A stretch of DNA of 64,000 nt from Prevotella sp. OH937_COT-195 (GCF_003932845.1 NZ_RQZH01000013.1:1-64000); one strand, 5' to 3'; positions 9,423-18,783 are shown, counted from the stretch's first letter. Notes: generated from the letters alone by a model not told the origin. Made by a program: numbers and translations.

Positions 9423-10148
9423 ATGATAGAAAAGACGAGGGCGATTGTGCTGCACACGCTGAAATATGGGGAGTGCAAGGTTATAGTGGAACTGTTGTGC
9501 CGCGAGACGGGTCGCACGGCATGTATAGTCAACGTGCCAAAGACACAGCGGGGCAGGGTGCAGATGCAGGCTTTGCAGCCGCTTACGTTGCTCGACGTGG
9601 AAATGGACGTGCGTCCAAACGTGCAGTTGCACCGTCTTCGCGACATGCGCATATCTCAACCTTTTGCCTCGATACCTTTCTCGGCAGGAAAAATGTCGAT
9701 AGCCTTGTTTCTTTCCGAGTTTTTATATCATGCCACTCGCGGAGAACAGCGCAACGAGTCTCTGTTCGATTATGTTGAGAACAGCATATCATGGCTCGAT
9801 GGTTGCGAGCCTCCGTTTTCCAATTTCCACCTCGTTTTTATGATGCGCATGGCGCGGTTCATCGGTTTCTATCCCAATGTTGATGATTATCGCGACGGCG
9901 ATTTGTTCGACCTGCGCGATGCGATGTTCGTGACCGAGATTCCTTGGCACTCCGATTATCTCTCTGCTGCCGATGCCGGTCGTCTCCACCGGTTGGTTCG
10001 CATGGACTATGCCACGATGCGCCTGTTCCGTATGTCGCATGCCGAGCGCGACCGGATTGTCGACGGCATTATAAGGTATTACCGCCTTCATGTTGAGGGT
10101 TTCCCCGAAATGCGCTCGCTTTCGGTACTAAAAGAACTGTGGCACTGA
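9423..10148 (+). CDS. recO: DNA repair protein RecO
   Basis: RecO cooperates with RecF and RecR to load RecA onto SSB-coated gaps. The reading frame is open from 9339, but a TAnnTTTG box at 9401-9408 lies inside that extension. The ATG at 9423 (MIEKTRAIVLHTLKYGE) gives the usual N-terminal OB-fold, a 241-residue protein and a start just after the promoter. The helical C-terminal half is present; the zinc-binding cysteines of some RecO proteins are not obvious. It converges on yqeY across a repeat-rich gap. Confidence 0.92.
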   Translation: MIEKTRAIVLHTLKYGECKVIVELLCRETGRTACIVNVPKTQRGRVQMQALQPLTLLDVEMDVRPNVQLHRLRDMRISQPFASIPFSAGKMSIALFLSEFLYHATRGEQRNESLFDYVENSISWLDGCEPPFSNFHLVFMMRMARFIGFYPNVDDYRDGDLFDLRDAMFVTEIPWHSDYLSAADAGRLHRLVRMDYATMRLFRMSHAERDRIVDGIIRYYRLHVEGFPEMRSLSVLKELWH

Positions 10149-10224
10149 CGCTTGTCACATGTCTTTTTTTGTCCGTCTCCAGAGGTTTCCCCTGTCAACC
10201 GTCTGTAAATGGCAAATTCTTTTG

Positions 10225-10420
10225 AACCCCAATCGGTCATTAGAACCCTCAACCGATTTTGTTCGATTGTTGACAGATGCGCAGCCGTTTCATCGAAGGC
10301 GTAGCGGGCTACGTCAAGATGAAACGGCTGCGCATCTGTCAGCAAGCGGGCTAAAGCAGTAGGGAAGCGTAACGGCAATAGTAAATCTAAGCAAATGCGG
10401 TCTAATGACCGATTGGGGTT
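10225..10420 (-). repeat. Dispersed intergenic repeat, family A, copy 2 (best-preserved)
   Basis: The most complete copy, 196 bases, inverted relative to copies 1 and 3. The ends are a perfect 20-bp inverted repeat beginning AACCCCAATCGGTCATTAGA (10225-10244), with the complement at 10401-10420. The core contains a perfect 24-bp inverted repeat (10271-10294 with 10318-10341) around a 23-base loop, and the loop itself contains CGTAGC-GG-GCTACG. It fills the convergent gap between recO and yqeY. No ORF or target duplication is evident. Confidence 0.85.
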
Positions 10421-10469
10421 GAAAGTGATTTTGCCTGTTTTGGAAAGTAAATTCGCCCAATTTGCAAAC

Positions 10470-10508
10470 CAAAACCGCCGAAATTGCTTTCCAATTTCGG
10501 CGGTTTTG
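10470..10508. terminator. Hairpin family B, bidirectional terminator between recO and yqeY
   Basis: A 17-bp perfect stem, CAAAACCGCCGAAATTG and its complement, with the five-base loop ctttc. The arms end in A4/T4 on each side, so it can act on either strand. The same hairpin, inverted and with one loop change, is at 29711-29751. Copy 2 of repeat A and this hairpin account for the 392-base gap 10149-10540, and no gene is seen there. Confidence 0.7.
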
Positions 10509-10540
10509 TATTATTGTCGTCCGTGATTTTGGATGTGTTG

Positions 10541-10996
10541 TCAGGTCAGCAGTTTGCGTACTGCGGCAGAAATTCTGCCGCCTTCGGCACGTCCTGCCAT
10601 TTGTTTGCTTGCAACACCCATTACCTTTCCCATGTCTTTCATTGACGATGCGCCGGTCTGTGCGATGATTGCCTTTACCTCTTCCTCTATCTCGGCATCG
10701 GAGATTTGTTTCGGGAGATAGCCCTCGAGCACCTCCACTTGTGCCAATTCCGCCTCGGCAAGGTCTTTTCGTCCCGCGTCGTTGTATGTCGCCGCGGTTT
10801 CTTTTCCCTGCTTGGCGAGTTTCGCAATTATCTTCAGTGCGTCGGCATCGGCAAGGGTATCGTTGGTTCCCGGTGCCGTTTTTGCTTCAAGGAACACTTT
10901 TTTAATGTTGCGGAGAGTCTCCAATCGCACTTTGTCGCGTGCCTTCATTGCCGCTTTGATGTCTTCACTAATTTGGTCGAATAACATATTGTTCAT
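10541..10996 (-). CDS. GatB/YqeY domain-containing protein
   Basis: A 151-residue protein matching the YqeY family: an N-terminal helical domain and a C-terminal domain like that of GatB, which binds tRNA in the amidotransferase. The DKVRLETLRNIKK and GKVMGVASKQMAGRAEGG segments are typical. Its function as a stand-alone protein is unproven; a link to tRNA or aminoacyl metabolism is inferred from the domain. The start codon overlaps the ftsZ stop by one base (TAATG), so it is the last gene of the dcw operon. Confidence 0.88.
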   Translation of the reverse strand: MNNMLFDQISEDIKAAMKARDKVRLETLRNIKKVFLEAKTAPGTNDTLADADALKIIAKLAKQGKETAATYNDAGRKDLAEAELAQVEVLEGYLPKQISDAEIEEEVKAIIAQTGASSMKDMGKVMGVASKQMAGRAEGGRISAAVRKLLT

Positions 10997-12330
10997 TATT
11001 TTTGGAAAACTATTTTACTTGTCATGTCTATCTGCTGTTCGTCGTTTTCGTCCCGTTCGCTTTCTGTTCCCGTTGCCTGCGAGCGAATGTTTTCGAGAAT
11101 CTGTCGCGTGCGCTTGTAGGTCGGTGTTTGTTCCACGGCAGATATGACATTGTCGTTGTCGAGGTCCTCGTGTCGGAATATGAATATGTGCGGTCGCCGT
11201 TTGTACTGCGACGTTTTGCCGTCTTTGCCGTAGTATCGGTTGCGTCTGTCCTGTCGTTCGGCAGCCTTCTCCTCCTCCTCGGCAATGCGGTTCTGTTCCT
11301 CCATGGTTCTTTTTCTGAAATGCCCGTCCATTCCGTCCACGTTCTCTATTCCGAATCCCGTTGCGAGAATTGTCACTTTCACTTTACCCCCCAGTTCCGA
11401 GTCGGTGGCGAGTCCCCATTTCAGTTCGAAGCCCGTCCCGAAGCGAGCCATGAATTCGTTGACGTCGTTCATTTCCTCCATTGTCAGGCTTGCATTGTTC
11501 TGGTTGTCGGATGAGAAAGATATTGACAGCAAAATCTTCTTCGAGTTGAACACGTCGTTGTCGTTGAGCAGCGGCGAGTTGAGAGCGTCTTCTATGGCTT
11601 TCTTCACGCGTCCTTCTCCCTCGCCGTATCCGGTTGACATTATTGCCACTCCTCCGTCTTTGAGTACCGTTTTCACATCGTTGAAGTCGAGGTTTATCAG
11701 TCCGTGTACCGTAATAATCTCGGCTATCGACTTTGCCGCGACGCTCAGGGTGTCGTCGGCTTTGGCAAACGCGTCGAGTACTGTCAGTTCCGGATATATC
11801 TCCCGCAGTCTCTCGTTGTTTATGACGAGCAGCGCATCAACGTGTTTTGCCATTTCCTCAACGCCGTCGAGTGCTTGGTCTATCTTCTTGTCGCCCTCGA
11901 AACGGAATGGTATTGTCACGATGCCCACGGTAAGAATTCCCATCTCCTTGCTGGTTCGTGCAATCACGGGTGCTGCTCCCGTTCCCGTTCCTCCTCCCAT
12001 TCCTGCCGTTATGAATGTCATTTTTGTGCCGTCGTTCAGCATGTTCTTCACGTCGGCAAGACTCTCCTCGGCGGCATCTCTTGCCTTGTCGGGTATGTTG
12101 CCGGCTCCCAGTCCCTCCTTTCCGAGTTGCAGATGCACCGGCACGGGCGAATCGTTGAGTGCCTGACTGTCTGTGTTGCACAATACGAAGGACACGTCGT
12201 GAATGCCCTCGCGATACATGTGGTTTACTGCGTTGCCTCCACCTCCGCCAACGCCTATCACTTTTATTATGCTGTTATCTTTTTCGGGCTCTCCGAAATC
12301 CAATATCATGTTGTTTGGCATATCGTTCAA
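10996..12330 (-). CDS. ftsZ: Cell division protein FtsZ
   Basis: Tubulin-like GTPase that forms the division ring. The protein is 444 residues. The nucleotide-binding segment GVGGGGGNAVNHM lies near residue 25, and the tubulin signature GGGTGTGAAPVIA near 115. The T7-loop and C-terminal domain follow to about 320. A long charged linker (about 325-430) includes PTYKRTRQILEN, and the gene ends DMTSKIVFQK. The linker is longer than in many bacteria and the canonical C-terminal peptide is not obvious. It lies directly downstream of ftsA. Confidence 0.97.
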   Translation of the reverse strand: MNDMPNNMILDFGEPEKDNSIIKVIGVGGGGGNAVNHMYREGIHDVSFVLCNTDSQALNDSPVPVHLQLGKEGLGAGNIPDKARDAAEESLADVKNMLNDGTKMTFITAGMGGGTGTGAAPVIARTSKEMGILTVGIVTIPFRFEGDKKIDQALDGVEEMAKHVDALLVINNERLREIYPELTVLDAFAKADDTLSVAAKSIAEIITVHGLINLDFNDVKTVLKDGGVAIMSTGYGEGEGRVKKAIEDALNSPLLNDNDVFNSKKILLSISFSSDNQNNASLTMEEMNDVNEFMARFGTGFELKWGLATDSELGGKVKVTILATGFGIENVDGMDGHFRKRTMEEQNRIAEEEEKAAERQDRRNRYYGKDGKTSQYKRRPHIFIFRHEDLDNDNVISAVEQTPTYKRTRQILENIRSQATGTESERDENDEQQIDMTSKIVFQK

Positions 12331-12384
12331 TGTTTAAAAGATTTTTGTTAACCGAATTTCTTGCTTGTCACGTTTTTTGAAAAA

Positions 12385-13845
12385 CTATTGTTCGTCATCC
12401 TCGGACAAGAGTTTCTTTACGAGCGACTTTATGCGTTTTCCGAATTTCTTTATACCTCCGTCTTCTCTGTTCTTTTCCTCTTCTTCTTGTCTCTGGCGTT
12501 CCTCCGCTTCCCGTAGTATTCTCTCTTCCAACTCTTGTTGCTCGCGTATTTCCTGTGCCTTTCGTTTCTCTGCCTCGGTCAGTACCACCCCTTCGGCGAG
12601 TTCGTTGGGTTGTCGCGGGTCTCGGTGCAGTTCGGATGTGGTTGCAGTTGTCGTTGCTTTCGTCGCCTCGAAGAGATCTTTTGCCGGATCTACATCGTTT
12701 CCCGCACAGTTCATGTCTCCCTTTACCAAAATGCCGAGCGTCGTATTCATCATTGCATTGTGTGCCGTGATGAGTGTATCCTTTGCATTTATCGACAGGT
12801 TGACGAATTTCGCTATGCGTATTTTTTCGATGCGTGTGTGGTTGGCGAATGCCGTCTCTATGTTCGGCATGTTAGAGCCTCCTCCCGTAATGATAAGTCC
12901 ACCGAGCAGTCGTTCGGCATATTCTGACGGCACCTGATACCATGCGTTTTCTATTATTTCTTCGAGTCTTCCTTCCACAATTTCTACAAACCTGCGTTGG
13001 TCGACCCTTCTGTCGGCGTCGAGTGCGTAACTTACTTGTGCGTCAATGTCTCCGTTCTCTGTGAATGCCACGGCGTGTTCGAGTTTGAGTTTCTCTGCCA
13101 CGTTCTCTTCCACTTGAAGTGACGTGATGTCCTTTGTTATGTTGTTGCTTCCGAGCGGTATGACGGCAAGGTGTCTCAAAATATTCTTGTAGTAAACCGA
13201 TACGGTGGTGGTGTCTGCGCCGAGATCCACGAGTACGCATCCGGAGCGTTTCTCTGCGTCGGTAAGCACGGCGTCCGCGAGTGCCAGCGGTGCGAGATAC
13301 ATCTCGGCTATGGCCACCCCCGCCATTTCGAAGCATTTGTTCAATCGGCGGTAGAAGTCGTACCTCCACAAGATGTTCAGGAAATTTCCTTCGAGCCGGC
13401 TGCACTGTATGCCCACCGGGTCGAGTTGCAGTTGGTTGTCGACCTTGTATTCCTGTGTTGCGGCATCGAGTATTTCCTGATCTTGATAACTCATGTTGCG
13501 GTTGGCATCCATCAGTTCGTTTACCATTGCCTGTGTGACGATGGTGTCTGAGGGAAGTGTCTTTATGATGTTGTTTTTTACGCTTCTGATGGACTGTCCT
13601 CCCACTCCCACATATACGTGGGTTATTTCCTGTTTCAGCGTGGCAGTGAGTTTCTTCACAATGTTTGCGATACATTGTGCCGTTTTGTCCATGTTGTAAA
13701 CCACCCCCTTGTGAATGAACGACGAAGAGTCTTCTTTCACCAAGGCAAGTACAGTGATGCTACCGTCGAGATTTTTCTTTCCCGCGATACCGGTCATCTT
13801 GTACGACCCCAATTCGATTGCTACGATAAATTCTCTTGCTGGCAT
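12385..13845 (-). CDS. ftsA: Cell division protein FtsA
   Basis: Actin-like ATPase that tethers FtsZ to the membrane. The protein is 486 residues, longer than the usual 420. The N-terminus IVAIELGSYKMTG is the phosphate-1 motif, and VLVDLGADTTTVSVY and GLIITGGGSNMPN are the phosphate-2 and adenosine motifs. The extra length is a C-terminal tail (about 400-486) rich in Glu, Arg and Lys, probably coiled-coil. It ends in a basic amphipathic stretch (GIKKFGKRIKSLVKKLL) that is the likely membrane anchor. Confidence 0.95.
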   Translation of the reverse strand: MPAREFIVAIELGSYKMTGIAGKKNLDGSITVLALVKEDSSSFIHKGVVYNMDKTAQCIANIVKKLTATLKQEITHVYVGVGGQSIRSVKNNIIKTLPSDTIVTQAMVNELMDANRNMSYQDQEILDAATQEYKVDNQLQLDPVGIQCSRLEGNFLNILWRYDFYRRLNKCFEMAGVAIAEMYLAPLALADAVLTDAEKRSGCVLVDLGADTTTVSVYYKNILRHLAVIPLGSNNITKDITSLQVEENVAEKLKLEHAVAFTENGDIDAQVSYALDADRRVDQRRFVEIVEGRLEEIIENAWYQVPSEYAERLLGGLIITGGGSNMPNIETAFANHTRIEKIRIAKFVNLSINAKDTLITAHNAMMNTTLGILVKGDMNCAGNDVDPAKDLFEATKATTTATTSELHRDPRQPNELAEGVVLTEAEKRKAQEIREQQELEERILREAEERQRQEEEEKNREDGGIKKFGKRIKSLVKKLLSEDDEQ

Positions 13846-13930
13846 ACCAATATCAATTTTTTTTGTTTTTTTCTTTCACTCTGTTATCTTTGTCCCGCCC
13901 TGTTTTTCTCTTTACGGGCTTTGTGTCTTT

Positions 13931-14902
13931 TTATTTTATCTTCTTACGTTTCACCACTTCTCCGGCTTCTTTTGTCTCCTTTCTCTTTATTTCCTTTTTT
14001 CTGTCAGCCGTTTCTTTCGGTGTTGTTTCTTTCTTTTCTTTTGCCGTGGTATCGTTTCTCGCCACGTCGTTTTTCACCATGTTGTCTGTTTCCGGTGTTA
14101 TGCAGCGTGCAGAGTTGCGGTTGTGGCATATTATTTGGTTGTCGAATTCGAGACTGATGTAGTCGTATCTGTTCCACCCCGCCTTGCTAAGTCCGTATCG
14201 GTAGAATTTCTCAAGGCGTGTAAGTTTCGTTTCGAGCATCTTTCCTATTTCCTGTCTGCGCATTGTCGCAGTCCTGCCTGTCGGCAGTTTGCCTATGAAT
14301 ACAATGTGGTCTCCCACCCTCGGCACCAATTCTATGTCTTTTTTCTCGGTGACGTTTATCTGTACGAAGAGATTGCGCCACAGTTCATTGTCCATCAGGG
14401 CATCCGCCATCGGCATCAGGTATCGTGCGGCATAATGCTTGTCTATCTTTCCGGTGGCAATGATGAGGTCGGATACGTATTTAGAGTTAGGCATCACACC
14501 GCCTCGCTCGTCGATGTAGTAATCCTCCCCGTTGTCGCTTTTTATCCGCAGGAGCGGCAGTCTCTGCGTTATGTTTATCGTTACGTCTCCGTTTTTTGCT
14601 TTGAAACACTGTGCCGTTTTCACGAATGCCATTGTTTTAAGTCTTTCCTCTATGGCTCGTGTGCTTATTTTGTCGGTGCTTTTGTTTGTCGGCATTAGTC
14701 CCGAAGACTTCAGAATCCGAGTCACATCATCTGCTTTGAGAAAACCGTTGGTGTTCTCGTCTGCAATCGTGATGTTGCATCTGCGGCACATCACGCCTGC
14801 TTTTGCCGCCTCATTGAATGATGTGATGGCAAATACGAGATATACCGCGAGCAACACGTCGAGTGTCGCAATGACGGCTTTTTTCCGGTTGATGTGAATC
14901 AT
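13931..14902 (-). CDS. ftsQ: Cell division protein FtsQ
   Basis: Position between murC and ftsA and the architecture identify FtsQ. There is a short cytoplasmic N-terminus, one membrane helix (about 10-30), then a POTRA-like region (NITIADENTNGFLKADDVTRIL) and the beta domain. The protein is 323 residues, with a Lys/Glu/Thr-rich C-terminal tail (about 275-323) not seen in most FtsQ proteins. FtsQ joins FtsL, FtsI and FtsW in the divisome. Sequence similarity in this family is low, so the assignment rests on context plus topology. Confidence 0.85.
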   Translation of the reverse strand: MIHINRKKAVIATLDVLLAVYLVFAITSFNEAAKAGVMCRRCNITIADENTNGFLKADDVTRILKSSGLMPTNKSTDKISTRAIEERLKTMAFVKTAQCFKAKNGDVTINITQRLPLLRIKSDNGEDYYIDERGGVMPNSKYVSDLIIATGKIDKHYAARYLMPMADALMDNELWRNLFVQINVTEKKDIELVPRVGDHIVFIGKLPTGRTATMRRQEIGKMLETKLTRLEKFYRYGLSKAGWNRYDYISLEFDNQIICHNRNSARCITPETDNMVKNDVARNDTTAKEKKETTPKETADRKKEIKRKETKEAGEVVKRKKIK

Positions 14903-14962
14903 CTTCTTTTCTCCTTATATTATTATGGGCAGAGACATTGTGCCTCCTTTGCCGTTTTTCCC

Positions 14963-16363
14963 CTATTTGTTTTTCCCGACGATGTCGTATTTCTGTCTTA
15001 GAATTTTCTCAATTTCGGGTACCTGATTGTCGAGATCGCCTGCTCCGAGTACCACCAAAACCTCGAAATCGTGTTCTTTCACGAACTCCTGCACGTTGTC
15101 TTTACATACGAGATGTTTCTCCACCCTGTCGTCAAGGTTGTCGTATATCAATTTCGACGTAACCCCTTCGATGGGCATTTCCCTTGCGGGATAAATCTCT
15201 GTTAATACAACTTCGTCGAGTTGGTTCAGCGCATTGGCAAACTCCTTGTAAAAATCTCGTGTGCGAGTGTATAGATGTGGCTGGAATATTGCTGTGATAC
15301 GCCGGTTGCGATACAGTTGGCGTATGCTGTGTGCGCTGTGGAAAATCTCTTTCGGGTGGTGTGCGTAGTCGCTGAGAAAGACAATCTTGTCTGTCTTCAA
15401 TTTGAAATCGAAGCGGCGGTCGACACCCTTGTAAGTACTCATTCCGTAACGCAGTTCTTCGGCAGTGCAACCGCACAGTTGTGCCATTGCCATTGCTGCC
15501 ACTCCATTCTCGATGTTTATCGGCACCGGCTGTCCGAGGGAGACGTTCTTTACACACTCTGTCGGCGATATGAAGTCGAATGTTATCTCTCCGTCGTCTA
15601 TGCGTATGTTCGCTGCATGGAAATCGCCTTCATCGAGACCGTAGTCGAATATTCTCACCCCTTCGGCAGTCTCGTGTCTCATCTCTAATCCTCGCCTTAT
15701 TATCAGTGCGCCTCCCTGCCGTATCAGTGTGGTGTAGTGTCTGAAACTGTCGAGGTAAGCCTCTTTCGTGCCGTATATGTCAAGATGGTCGGAATCGGTA
15801 CTCGTTATTACTGTCATCCACGGTCGCAGCCAATGGAAAGAGCGGTCGAACTCATCGGCCTCGATGACTACATATTCGCTCTGTTTGCTAAGTATGTGGT
15901 TCGTTGCATAGTTCTTTGATATTCCTCCGAGGAAAGCGTTGCAGTCTATGTGACTTTGATGCATTATGTGCGCACACATTGCCGACGTTGTGGTCTTGCC
16001 ATGTGTGCCTGCGAAGCACAGTCCTCGGCTTGCTTCTGTCAATATACCGAGTACTTGTGCGCGTTTCATCGTGGTGAATCCGTTTTCTTTGAAGAACACG
16101 AGTTCGCGGTGTGTCTCCGGTATTGCCGGCGTAAATACCACGAGGGTTGTTTCCCGATTGCGGCAGGCATGCGGTATCTGTTCCACGTCTTCCTCGTAGT
16201 GGAGCAGCAAGCCCTCCTTTTCCAGTTGTCTTGTAAGTGCGGAAGGGGTTTTGTCGTAGCCTGCCACCACGACTCCGAGGCTGACAAAGTAACGTGCCAT
16301 GGCACTCATTCCGATGCCTCCCGCCCCTATGAAATATACCGATTTTATGTCTTTTATTGTCAT
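14963..16363 (-). CDS. murC: UDP-N-acetylmuramate--L-alanine ligase
   Basis: Adds L-alanine to UDP-MurNAc, the first amino acid of the peptidoglycan stem. The protein is 466 residues. It has the N-terminal Rossmann motif FIGAGGIGMSAMA (11-23), the ATP-binding GTHGKTTT (119-126), the central EADEFDRSF metal region and the YAHHPKEI C-terminal motif. It follows murG by only four bases. Confidence 0.97.
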   Translation of the reverse strand: MTIKDIKSVYFIGAGGIGMSAMARYFVSLGVVVAGYDKTPSALTRQLEKEGLLLHYEEDVEQIPHACRNRETTLVVFTPAIPETHRELVFFKENGFTTMKRAQVLGILTEASRGLCFAGTHGKTTTSAMCAHIMHQSHIDCNAFLGGISKNYATNHILSKQSEYVVIEADEFDRSFHWLRPWMTVITSTDSDHLDIYGTKEAYLDSFRHYTTLIRQGGALIIRRGLEMRHETAEGVRIFDYGLDEGDFHAANIRIDDGEITFDFISPTECVKNVSLGQPVPINIENGVAAMAMAQLCGCTAEELRYGMSTYKGVDRRFDFKLKTDKIVFLSDYAHHPKEIFHSAHSIRQLYRNRRITAIFQPHLYTRTRDFYKEFANALNQLDEVVLTEIYPAREMPIEGVTSKLIYDNLDDRVEKHLVCKDNVQEFVKEHDFEVLVVLGAGDLDNQVPEIEKILRQKYDIVGKNK

Positions 16364-16366
16364 GTC

Positions 16367-17482
16367 CTATTTCCTTGATGCAAGTTTTATCACCTCGTCG
16401 GCAATGATGTCGGCGGAGTGGGGCAGTGCCATTTTTCCGGCATTCTCCCCGAGTTTCATATATTTGTGTTCCTTTTCTGTCAGTGTCTCTATGGCCAATG
16501 TTATGAGTTTCTGTCGTGCCTCTCCGTCTTTTACCATGAGTGCCGCCTGTTTGTTGACGAGAGCCATTGCGTTGTGCGTCTGGTGGTCTTCGGCAACGTT
16601 AGGCGACGGCACGAGGATTGCGGGCTTGCCAAGCAGGCAAAGTTCGCTTATGCTGCTTGCCCCGGCTCGGCTGATTACCATGTCGGCCGCACGGTAAGCC
16701 TCGTCCATGTTGCTTATGAAGTCTGTCGGTTTCAAGTTGTCGGGACATCCTTTCTCTGCAAGTGTTCTCTTTATTGCGTCATGGTAGAAACCTCCTGTCT
16801 GCCACACGAATTGTATTTCGTTTTCTGCAATCATGCCGAGGTTGTCGAGTACGCTCTCGTTGATTGTCCGCGCTCCGAGACTTCCCCCCGTTATCAGTAC
16901 CACCGGGCGTTTCGGGTCGAGTCCCATCTTTATTCGTGCCTCCTCTTTCGACAAGTCGCAATCAAGCAGTTGCTGCCTTACGGGGTTTCCCGTCATCATT
17001 ATTTTTTCGGCAGGGAAGAAGCGTTCCATACCCTCGTATGCCACACAAATCTTCTCGGCTTTCTTTGCGAGCAACTTGTTTGTTACGCCGGCGTATGAGT
17101 TCTGCTCTTGAATAAGGCAGGGAATGCCCATCGATGCACATTTGTTGAGTGTGGGCCCGCTTGCATAACCACCCACTCCCACGGCTGCCATGGGTTTGAA
17201 TTGCATTATTATCTGCTTTGCCATCCGCTGGCTCTTCCATATCTTATACAACACTTTTATGTTTCTCAGCATATTTTTGCGGTCGAAGCCGCATATCGGC
17301 AGTCCTTTTATCTCGTAACCCGCCGCCGGTACTTTCTGCATTTCCATGCGTCCTTCCGCGCCAACAAATAGTATTTTGGCATCGGGACGCTTGCATCGTA
17401 TTGCATTGGCGATAGACACGGCGGGAAAAATGTGTCCCCCCGTTCCGCCTCCGCTTATTATTATTCTAAGTTCTTCGTCCAT
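16367..17482 (-). CDS. murG: UDP-GlcNAc:lipid I N-acetylglucosaminyltransferase MurG
   Basis: Transfers GlcNAc to lipid I at the inner membrane, completing lipid II. The 371-residue GT28 protein starts with the acceptor-side glycine loop GGGTGGHIFPA (11-21). It also has GVGGYASGP, the donor-site GGSLGAR and RAGASSISELCLLGKPAILVPSP. It lies between ftsW and murC. Confidence 0.97.
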   Translation of the reverse strand: MDEELRIIISGGGTGGHIFPAVSIANAIRCKRPDAKILFVGAEGRMEMQKVPAAGYEIKGLPICGFDRKNMLRNIKVLYKIWKSQRMAKQIIMQFKPMAAVGVGGYASGPTLNKCASMGIPCLIQEQNSYAGVTNKLLAKKAEKICVAYEGMERFFPAEKIMMTGNPVRQQLLDCDLSKEEARIKMGLDPKRPVVLITGGSLGARTINESVLDNLGMIAENEIQFVWQTGGFYHDAIKRTLAEKGCPDNLKPTDFISNMDEAYRAADMVISRAGASSISELCLLGKPAILVPSPNVAEDHQTHNAMALVNKQAALMVKDGEARQKLITLAIETLTEKEHKYMKLGENAGKMALPHSADIIADEVIKLASRK

Positions 17483-17523
17483 ATATTTTCTTTTATTATA
17501 AAGTAAGAATTACCGCTTGTCGC

Positions 17524-18783
17524 TTATTGTTCGACCTTGCAGCACTCTTCTCTTTTCTTTGCTTTGCAACTCACACTCATAATCACGCCGATGTAAATGC
17601 AGTTGATTATGGTAGATGTTCCTCCCTTGCTTATCAACGGCAGCGGTTGTCCCGTTACCGGTGCGAGTCCCACTGCCACCATCATGTTGAATATTGCCTG
17701 CGTAACCATCAGCAATGCAAGCCCCATTATGAGCAGTGCAGGGAATGAGTATGCGCACCGGCTTGCTATTTTTGCGGTGCGGAAGAGCAGTATGAGGTAC
17801 AGCAGGCATACGATAAATGCCCCCCACAGTCCTGTCTCCTCAATGATTATGGCATAGATAAAATCGCTGAATGCCTGCGGAAGCCAGTCGCGTTGAACCG
17901 AGTTTCCCGGTCCTTTGCCCACGAGGTTGCTTGATGCTATGGCTATGTTTGCGTGCGCCACTTGTCCGTCTTTGTCAAGATCGAACTTTGCCGGTGGCAC
18001 TTCTTCATCGTTTGCAAATTTCTTTATGCGGTTTTTCCATGTCCCGAATCGGTGCAGAATACCGTTGGTTTTCTTTTTGTCCTGCTTGTCAACGGTCTCC
18101 GTTCTCACGCGAGGGTCGTTCTTGGCAAGTGCTTCCTCGTCGGTGTTCTCTCCCAATGCCCATATCGCTGCAAAGCCGAGCATGCCCGTGAGCATTATCA
18201 CGCCGAGCAGTTTTCCTATCTGTTTCATGGGTACTCTGCCTATGAACATCATAAGTATGACCACCAACCCGAGCAGTGCCGCGGTGGAAAAGTTCTCGCG
18301 GAAGATGAGTAATATGAACGGAACCGACACCCACAGAATATATTTGAACGCCCGTTTATCGACTGTGTCGCCGTCCTGCAACGCGCTTAGTATCATCACT
18401 TCGGCAAGGATTACTGCCCCTTTTGCAATTTCGGACGGTTGAAACTGCACTCCGCCGATGTCGAACCATCGTGATGCTCCATTGATTTCGTTTCCCGTCA
18501 TACTTGTTATGAGCAACATGATGAACGAGACGAGCAGTGCAAACGGAGTTATTATTTTGAAGTAGCGGCAGTCGATGTTCATCGTTATGATGAGGAACAG
18601 CACTCCCACGGCAAGCAACATGGAGTGTTTGAGAAGCGGGGCGAGATAACTGGTGTTGTTGGTCAGTTCGCTCGTTGCGCTGAACACCTCGATGATGCTT
18701 ATAATGCACAGGAAGAAAAAGACGGCCCATATAATGGTGTCTCCTTTCATTTTGCCTTTTGTTTTCTTTACCTCTTCTTCCAT
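17524..18783 (-). CDS. ftsW: FtsW lipid II polymerase (SEDS family)
   Basis: SEDS-family septal peptidoglycan glycosyltransferase that works with the adjacent class B PBP. The 419-residue protein has about ten membrane helices. The conserved periplasmic-loop block ASSNLVGKGPGNS and the RWFDIGGVQFQPSE segment are clear. A hydrophilic insertion of roughly 55 residues (about 215-272, rich in Lys, Asp and Glu) precedes the catalytic loop and is unusual. It sits between murD and murG. Confidence 0.95.
   Translation of the reverse strand: MEEEVKKTKGKMKGDTIIWAVFFFLCIISIIEVFSATSELTNNTSYLAPLLKHSMLLAVGVLFLIITMNIDCRYFKIITPFALLVSFIMLLITSMTGNEINGASRWFDIGGVQFQPSEIAKGAVILAEVMILSALQDGDTVDKRAFKYILWVSVPFILLIFRENFSTAALLGLVVILMMFIGRVPMKQIGKLLGVIMLTGMLGFAAIWALGENTDEEALAKNDPRVRTETVDKQDKKKTNGILHRFGTWKNRIKKFANDEEVPPAKFDLDKDGQVAHANIAIASSNLVGKGPGNSVQRDWLPQAFSDFIYAIIIEETGLWGAFIVCLLYLILLFRTAKIASRCAYSFPALLIMGLALLMVTQAIFNMMVAVGLAPVTGQPLPLISKGGTSTIINCIYIGVIMSVSCKAKKREECCKVEQ

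Noticed and set aside
13715..14698. 327-codon plus-strand frame with poly-Phe runs
   Set aside because: Antisense to ftsQ; the hydrophobic look comes from complementing Lys-rich codons.
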